Origin: Miscanthus floridulus
Lineage: Eukaryota; Streptophyta; Magnoliopsida; Poales; Poaceae
NCBI RefSeq assembly: GCF_019320115.1
Contig: NC_089593.1
Coordinates: forward strand, 35,659,835-35,723,834
Reading direction: 5' to 3'
DNA length: 64,000 bases
In this document: in pieces, positions 58,301 through 64,000 of the stretch
Position numbering within the stretch: position 1 is the first letter of the stretch
Layout: each line of letters starts with the position of its first letter
Made by a program: the position numbers and the translations under genes
The notes under the pieces: generated by a model
What the model saw: the letters and a program-made list of their open reading frames with translations, nothing else
Databases searched by the model: none
What the model was told of the DNA's origin: nothing

Positions 58301-60231
58301 CATCCCAAATAGTAGGTTTCATATTTTTATAAAATACTACACTCCATGATGAATCCAACAAAATTTGGTTCACCCTATTTGGACACTCCTAGCTCTAGAT
58401 AAGAATTTTTGAAACATGTATTCAAATATGTGAAAATAAATAAGAAAAATCAAGTAATACACAGACTGACAGATGGGGCCCGCTGGTCAGTAAGACCCAC
58501 GTGTCAGCGATACTAGAATAGGGTAGATGCTTCGACCAGCCTTATCTGACCGGCGGCGAGATCACTGGCGATGACGGTGACACCAACGTGATCCCCTCAT
58601 CAGGCCGCGTCGGTTGGTGGTGAATATGCAACCAAGGGTTCACCGGAGATGGCTCGTCGGCAGCGATGGCGGCACGACTAAGCTGTGTGGTGGCGTGCCA
58701 GCCACCTCCAACCACAGCATGCGCTGGTGAGGACGGCTACTCCATCCTGGTGATCTAGCGTAGCACTATGATGAGGATTAGGCCATGGTGACGTAGTGGG
58801 AAAAGCTTGGCCGCATGCATGGCCATGCGGTGGCACACGGTGCGCTGTGGTGGGGCTCTCCATTTTAGCTAGCCGGTGGTGAGAGGGGAGTCTCCGTATA
58901 GCCTATTAGATCTAGGTCACAAGGCCACGCAAAGACAACTAAGAGCGGGGACTAGGGTAAACCCGAGATGGCTGGTCGTGGCAACCTTAAGCTCATGGCC
59001 ATGGCGGCCATGGTGGGAGCGGTGGTGTGTTCCCGCTCGACCGTGCAGTAGCATCTAACCTAGTTTCTACCTAAGCATATGGACAACAAAGTGGCTATAG
59101 ACTAGATAAGAGGAGGACAGGAGGTGCGGTGGTATACTATGGCCACAGTGAGCCAAGCTCGCGGTGGTGCTCCAACGATTTCATGGCTACGACAATGTGA
59201 AATGCGCCCTTACCCTAGCTTAGCAAGTGGGGCTAGCGGGTCGGGGTGGAAGAGGTGATGATGTCCGAGCTATTGGCGAGCTGGATTAGGTGAGGTGTAG
59301 CGATGATGGCGCGTGAGCAGGTGGAGCATGGTGGTGGTGGCAATGGCGAGCTCGGCATTCCGCTTTAGCAAGGCAGAGCGAGAGGAAGGAAGTGCGAGCG
59401 GGTGAGTGGAGTGAGCAGCAGGGGCGCTATGTCTTTATGCACACTTCAACCAGACCGACCAGGCCATTGTTGGTGTACGTACGCCACGCGGTGGCCATGG
59501 CCTATGGCCGGTCGGCCACTGATGTGCATGTGGACGCGGCCATTAGAGCCGATGATAGTGCCTGACAATGCGACTTTGTGATCGTCAAACTCCAAATCCA
59601 TGGCAATTCAGTGAAAACCGTAATAATCAAAGTTGTAGAGCTACATACAATCTACAATTTTGCTTAAATGAGTTCAGTCTAGATCGGCCTAGTTTACAAA
59701 CTATAGCGCGTCAAACATAGGTACATTGAAACTGTAAACCACTTCCAGACTTAGAAAATTTTCAGAGTCAAAAATAGTAATTCTTTTGCTACTTGTGAGC
59801 TATTTTTGAGCATGCTATGCATTGAATTAGGTCTTGACCTAAAAATAAAAGTTGTTACTCTAGTCAAGTACTACAACTTTGCTTATGCATAACCATGCAA
59901 AGTCTCTAGAGCATAGTTCAACTTAGGTTAAACATACAACTTGTAAATAGTAGCTTACACTATAATCATGACTTACACTATAGTCATGAATACCAAAATT
60001 GTTCCATATGATGTTCTAAACATGTTAAAGGTACTCCTAGGGTCCCATAAGCATTTCACACATTGATCACATGTAAACCCTAGTCTAGGTATAAATTTAA
60101 AAAGGCATCATGTGTGATATAAGCAAGATATTGAAGTTAGAATTTGACATGCTCATGCTCATGAATGTTCAATGATGCTTGTGCTCATGAAATGCCAATG
60201 CCAAATGCATGCTTAACACCAGGGTGTTACA
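55388..60231 (-). mobile_element. Solo LTR of a Tekay/Del-related gypsy element (4844 bp)
   Basis: On the minus strand it begins TGTAACACCCTGGTG at 60231 and ends GGTTCTGTTACA at 55388. The target duplication AGGCG is exact (55383-55387, 60232-60236), so it is a bounded solo LTR. It shares words with the Tekay LTRs (AATAAACCCTGAGTAC near 55832, also at 16493; TGTAACACC start). Overall it is a different family. The interior is AT-rich with a GC-rich block at 58480-59560. Short frames in it (for example 56835-57137 minus) match no known protein. Confidence 0.88.
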
Positions 60232-60302
60232 AGGCGCACCTCACAAGAAAGGCATGAGGTAGGAGCCGAAGCCCTGTAGCGGGCCGCTATCCATCAGCCA
60301 CT

Positions 60303-60905
60303 AACGCTATTGTTGCATGTGCAACACTCAATCTACTTTTGAAATATCCAGATAAAATATTTGCAACATATGTCTAAAGACAGAAGAAACATTTGGAACA
60401 TGCGATTGAAATAAGCGTGTATAGCCACTTGCAACATGTGCAACACCAAGATCTACTTTTGAAATATCCAAATGAAACACTCGCAACATACGTTCAAAAC
60501 ACATGAAACACTTAAAACATAGGCTTACAACATGCGTATTTTTTCGTGGTAACATATGCAACATCCAGATCTACTTTTGCAACATCTAGATGAAACACTT
60601 GAAACAAAAAGTCTGAAACGCCTAAAACACTTGAAAACATATACATCATCTAGATCTACTTTTACAACATCCAGTTGAAACACTTGAAACAAAAAGTCTA
60701 AAATGCCTAAAACACTTGAAAACATATGCATCATCCAGATCTACTTTTATAACATCTAGTTAAAACACTTGAAACAAAAAGTCTGAAACACCTAAAACAC
60801 TTGAAAACATATGCAACATCTAGATCTACTTTTGCAATATCTAGATAAAACACTTGAAACAAAAGTCTAAAACATCTAAAATACTTGAAACACAACGTTT
60901 GCTGC
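60303..60905. repeat. 85-bp minisatellite
   Basis: AGATCTACTTTT recurs at 60567, 60652, 60737 and 60822, an exact 85-base period. Each unit carries TGAAACACTTGAAACAAAAAG and CTAAAACACTTGAAAACATA-type segments. More divergent units extend left to about 60303 (GCAACATGTGCAAC...). Minus-strand frames of about 60-78 codons follow the repeat and look repetitive (FRLFVSSV); they are not treated as genes. Confidence 0.85.
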
Positions 60906-60980
60906 GCGACCATAGCCTACCTGGTGGAGAACTACAGTAGATCAGCGAGGGGGATAGGGAGTGGATGATGGACGCCCTGG

Positions 60981-61298
60981 TGAAAGCCTAGTTTGGTTTT
61001 AGCTAATTGATGAAACCTATTGGACGAATCCTTTATCTAAGTGTATAGATAAGTTAGGGTGGTCCAAGTCCAAGTGGTGGAGCAAGATGGCACTTATGTG
61101 ATGGAGATGGCCAAAGATGAAGATCAAGTGCTCTAACTTGGAAAATAAGAAAAACAAAAACAAAAATGAGCTCAAGGCAAAGGTATAACCTATAGGGACA
61201 TTTTTGTTTTGCCATTCAAGACACCATAGAGGGTATGATTGGGTGTAGGATAGATAGCCATACTATGAAGAGGGGAAAATCATGGTTAAAGCAGTTAT
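60981..61298 (+). mobile_element. Start of a SIRE/Maximus-type LTR, interrupted
   Basis: TGAAAGCCTAGTTTGGTTTT followed by AGCTAATTGATGAAACC closely resembles the start of the solo LTR at 19341. Both share further words (AAAAACAAAA then AGCTCAAGGCAAAGG, then TTTTTGTTTTG). The match ends at 61298, where the next LTR begins. The rest must lie right of the window. Confidence 0.75.
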
Positions 61299-62989
61299 TG
61301 TTGACATTTCCTAGCGTCGCTACTAGGTTTTGTATCCCCTGGCAATGGCGCCTAAAATGCTTATTGATATTTGTTATGCTCAAGAAGATAATTCCACAAG
61401 CGCACATAATATCGTTATAGCATTTCACCCAAGAGTATTCTAGGGTATCGTTATTTATATTTTACTATAGGGAAGCAATGGTTAAAGATAATGATAGTTA
61501 ACCATCACGTATCTACTAACTAGTATACCGACTAGACTAAAGTGGGGGTAAGTGATATTCAATAAAGTGGGGTGACACACAAAGATCCAATCATGGGAAG
61601 GTAAAGTAGAAGTGTAACTAAGTAGTAGGACAATAATAAAGAGAACATTAGAATCCTAAGTTACTTCTATTCAAGCACTACTTGAGCTAGTGACTGTGGC
61701 TATATAGATAAACCAAGATAATGCAAGGTAGGATGCGATAACAATTCAAACGTACCCGCCCCAAACTCACCTAGAGGGTTGATTGGGCACAAAGCACCTT
61801 TGCCCTATGATTTAATAACTAGATCTATCCTGAGGGAATACATATGATGGATTGGGCTGTCACTACCTGCCAACTACCCCAATCCATCCGGAGACCTAGC
61901 CACATTGCAAGGTACCCGATAGTATAAGCACCACGCTTACACTATTTGATACTACCCTAGCCTCACATTAAGACTAGAGCATCAACTAGTGATGAACAAC
62001 CCATGCTATAGAGAGCCCACTTATCATAGGAATTATAAGCATAACCGAAGTATAACCTAGAGAACATGACTAGTACATAAAGTAAAAACTTGAAATAATA
62101 CTTGCATAGAAAGTAACATACTAAAATAAATAAAGTACTTACAAGAGAGAGACAAAGCTATACCAGACTCTTGAAGACTGCTCCAAAGATCCCACCAAGA
62201 CTAGCTACTACTAGAAGAGCTACATCTTGAGAGAGTAGAGAGAGAGCTACATCTATGTGTGTTGGTGTCCATTACAAGTGAGCGGTGAGGGTCCTATTTA
62301 TAGTGCGAGGTGGAGTAGGGGCTACTCCATCACCACATCTGCGATCCATGTGACACCCTCTCCTTGCCCTTGAATCAAACCGACCTTGAACCGCCTTAAA
62401 TCAACACGTAGGATTGCTTCCAAGTGTGTTTCCTTGCATGTGTCCGAAGGAGAGGCAGTGGAGTGACTAAGGGGCGCCGAGTGGCATGGGTAGGGTGCCA
62501 ACCAGCCCCCACTATTGAGTGGGCCCTCCTCCTTTGGTGTGAGGCACCTTAGTATGTAGTAGAGTCTGGGTATGAACACCATTTGTCCATTTGAGCACCT
62601 AACATACTGGATGGTGAGTCAACAATCCGTGTGATGCCTTGTCTCGGCCTTTGATCATGCACCGACTTGGAATCAACGGTGGAGGAAGCTTGGGAGTGTG
62701 TTTCTTGCACTTGGGGTGGATCAGTGATGTGGTAGGGAGCCAAGGGGTGCCAGGCGATGCTAAGTGGGGCTGGCCGGCCCCACCAAGTGGGCCTAGACCC
62801 CCCTGTCACGTCCACTTTCCTTCTATGGCTTGATATTTGACATTTTTGTATAGTTTTCCTACATGAGCAAAGACTCTAAGTAAGTGGAAATAGGTGAATT
62901 ATAAACATAAATCACTATCTATGTTGTTGTTTTCTTCCATTTTTGGTGCAATGTTGAAGGTCAAAATAGGCATTTAGTGACCGTCAACA
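61299..62989 (-). repeat. 3' LTR of a minus-strand gypsy element (1691 bp)
   Basis: TGTTGACATTTCC at 61299 and GACCGTCAACA at 62989 are the ends, so on the minus strand it starts TGTTGACGGTCACT. A purine tract (GTGTGGGGAGCT) abuts the right end, so it is the 3' LTR and the element body lies to the right. GTTAT (61294-61298) would be one side of the target duplication. No gene is present; short frames at 62322-62833 on both strands are unsupported. Confidence 0.75.
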
Positions 62990-63001
62990 AGCTCCCCACA
63001 C
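62990..63001 (-). promoter_or_regulatory. Polypurine tract of the right-edge gypsy element
   Basis: The minus strand reads GTGTGGGGAGCT directly before the LTR start. Just upstream is GGGACGAGCAAAGG (63013-63026), a conserved word before the tract in Athila/Tat-type elements. Confidence 0.65.
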
Positions 63002-64000
63002 TAAACCTTTGCTCGTCCCGAGCAAAGCGGGAAAACAAAGATTCAGGTGCAACTTAATATGAAACAAGAGTTCAAAAGATATGATACTAACATAAAAGAT
63101 ATACCAAGTCATACCTTGTACCTTATGGATTTTGAAGTGTCTACCATGTCACCTTGAGTGGTTGAAAAGTGGAACAACTTTGACACCAAGTCATCACTAT
63201 CCCCTATGAAGCATACTAGGAGTTTTTATAACTTTTTTAATTGAAAACTTAGCTCATACTTCTCCTCAAATGGTACTCTCAAGTCACTCAATGGTGTTTG
63301 TATGTTCACCAAGGCATTGATGCTTTGCCTTCCTTCCTACTTCTAATAGGCTTATGTGGAGTTTGGGTAGGATAAGAGTGAAGCACACTTGCATTGCATA
63401 TATTGCTAAGTCATGCAATAGATCCATGGAGAAAAATATCATACACTCAGATCAAGGTGTGCATGTGTGTGGAAGTATGATGATAATGATTACTCCATAG
63501 CAATGATTCTATCTCTATCCTTTATATGGTAACATGGCTATTTTTTTTGCTCGACTATGGACTAAAATGTGCCCACACAGTTTTTTCATGGACCTTCATG
63601 TGCCCACATTTTTCTTTTTTTACAATACTATAGCATAGCCCATGCCTAATTTATGAGAATGATGGAGGAAAATCATGCTAGAAAACATGAAGTATTTATT
63701 TGGTGGAAATGGAAAGGCATGTTTTGCTTACTTCCAGTGTAGAAGCATAGCATATATTTGGTGGAGTGTACGTGACCTTGATCTTAAGAGCATGATAAAA
63801 TTCTCAACAAAGTTTGACAAAGCACAATACAAAAACAAGTACCGTATGTGGAAGGTTTTCAACATATAGCAAGATATTTGGCTTGGGTAGGAAATCTCAC
63901 CATTGAGGAGAAGTGAGGCTATTAATTTTGATGTTTTATCAAAATAGAAATCTCCAAGTGCTTACATAGAAAGATAGGATTTCTTTAGTCTTTACCATAT
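63002..64000 (-). mobile_element. 3' non-coding interior of an Athila/Tat-type gypsy element, cut by window
   Basis: A kilobase of AT-rich sequence before the polypurine tract. I see no gag, pol or envelope-like domain on either strand. A long 3' non-coding region is usual in Athila/Tat elements. Assignment rests on the LTR ends and the GACGAGCAAAGG word only. Confidence 0.5.

Overview
The window is a heterochromatic stretch of a grass (Poaceae) nuclear genome made almost entirely of nested transposable elements. The mix of elements suggests the Andropogoneae (the Sorghum, Miscanthus, Saccharum, maize group), but the species cannot be fixed from this sequence. The diagnostic elements are SIRE/Maximus-type copia with gag coiled coils, Tekay/Del gypsy with LTRs of about 4 kb, a CRM gypsy element, and CACTA elements with TTTAGTCCCGGTT subterminal repeats. 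I find no intact host gene, no tRNA or rRNA gene and no CRISPR array. The only host-type coding trace is a receptor-kinase fragment at 7960-8175.

Layout from left to right. 1-6383: minus-strand SIRE/Maximus copia element, cut by the window edge, with its 5' LTR at 4758-6383. 6384-7859: 3' end of a first CACTA element with the last two exons of its Ulp1-type gene. 7860-9401: unique-looking DNA with the kinase fragment. 9402-16006: complete but dead plus-strand copia element (duplicated target CTTAT), carrying a MITE. 16145-31575: minus-strand Tekay/Del gypsy element. Its left LTR contains a Maximus-type solo LTR (19341-21691, duplicated target GCAGG), which itself carries a MITE. 31576-34533: low-repeat DNA with nested MITEs. 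34534-47357: complete 12.8 kb CACTA element (duplicated target ATA) with a GRF zinc-finger passenger gene, a broken TNP2 transposase, a 523-bp satellite array, an internal block of subterminal repeats, and a second gene with Transposase_24 and Ulp1 parts. 48124-55241: CRM-lineage gypsy element (duplicated target CTGCT) with one uninterrupted gag-pol frame. 55388-60231: 4.8 kb gypsy solo LTR (duplicated target AGGCG). 60303-60905: 85-bp minisatellite. 60981-61298: Maximus LTR start, interrupted at 61299 by a minus-strand gypsy element of Athila/Tat type that runs off the right edge.

Most interesting points. (1) The CRM element looks young: 701-bp LTRs with four differences seen, and a 1567-residue open frame whose last 47 codons and stop lie inside the 3' LTR. 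(2) The Tekay gag-pol keeps one reading frame over 4.5 kb with no net frameshift, yet carries about 28 premature stops, of which 26 are TAG and none is TGA. (3) The large CACTA element carries a GRF zinc-finger/membrane-anchor gene, two copies of a long hairpin, and a second set of subterminal repeats placed as a promoter for its second gene. (4) The two Tekay LTRs give a filled and an empty version of the same site, which proves the solo-LTR insertion inside one of them. Coordinates of termini, splice sites and frames were read by eye. Lineage names are from motif recognition and have not been checked by any search.
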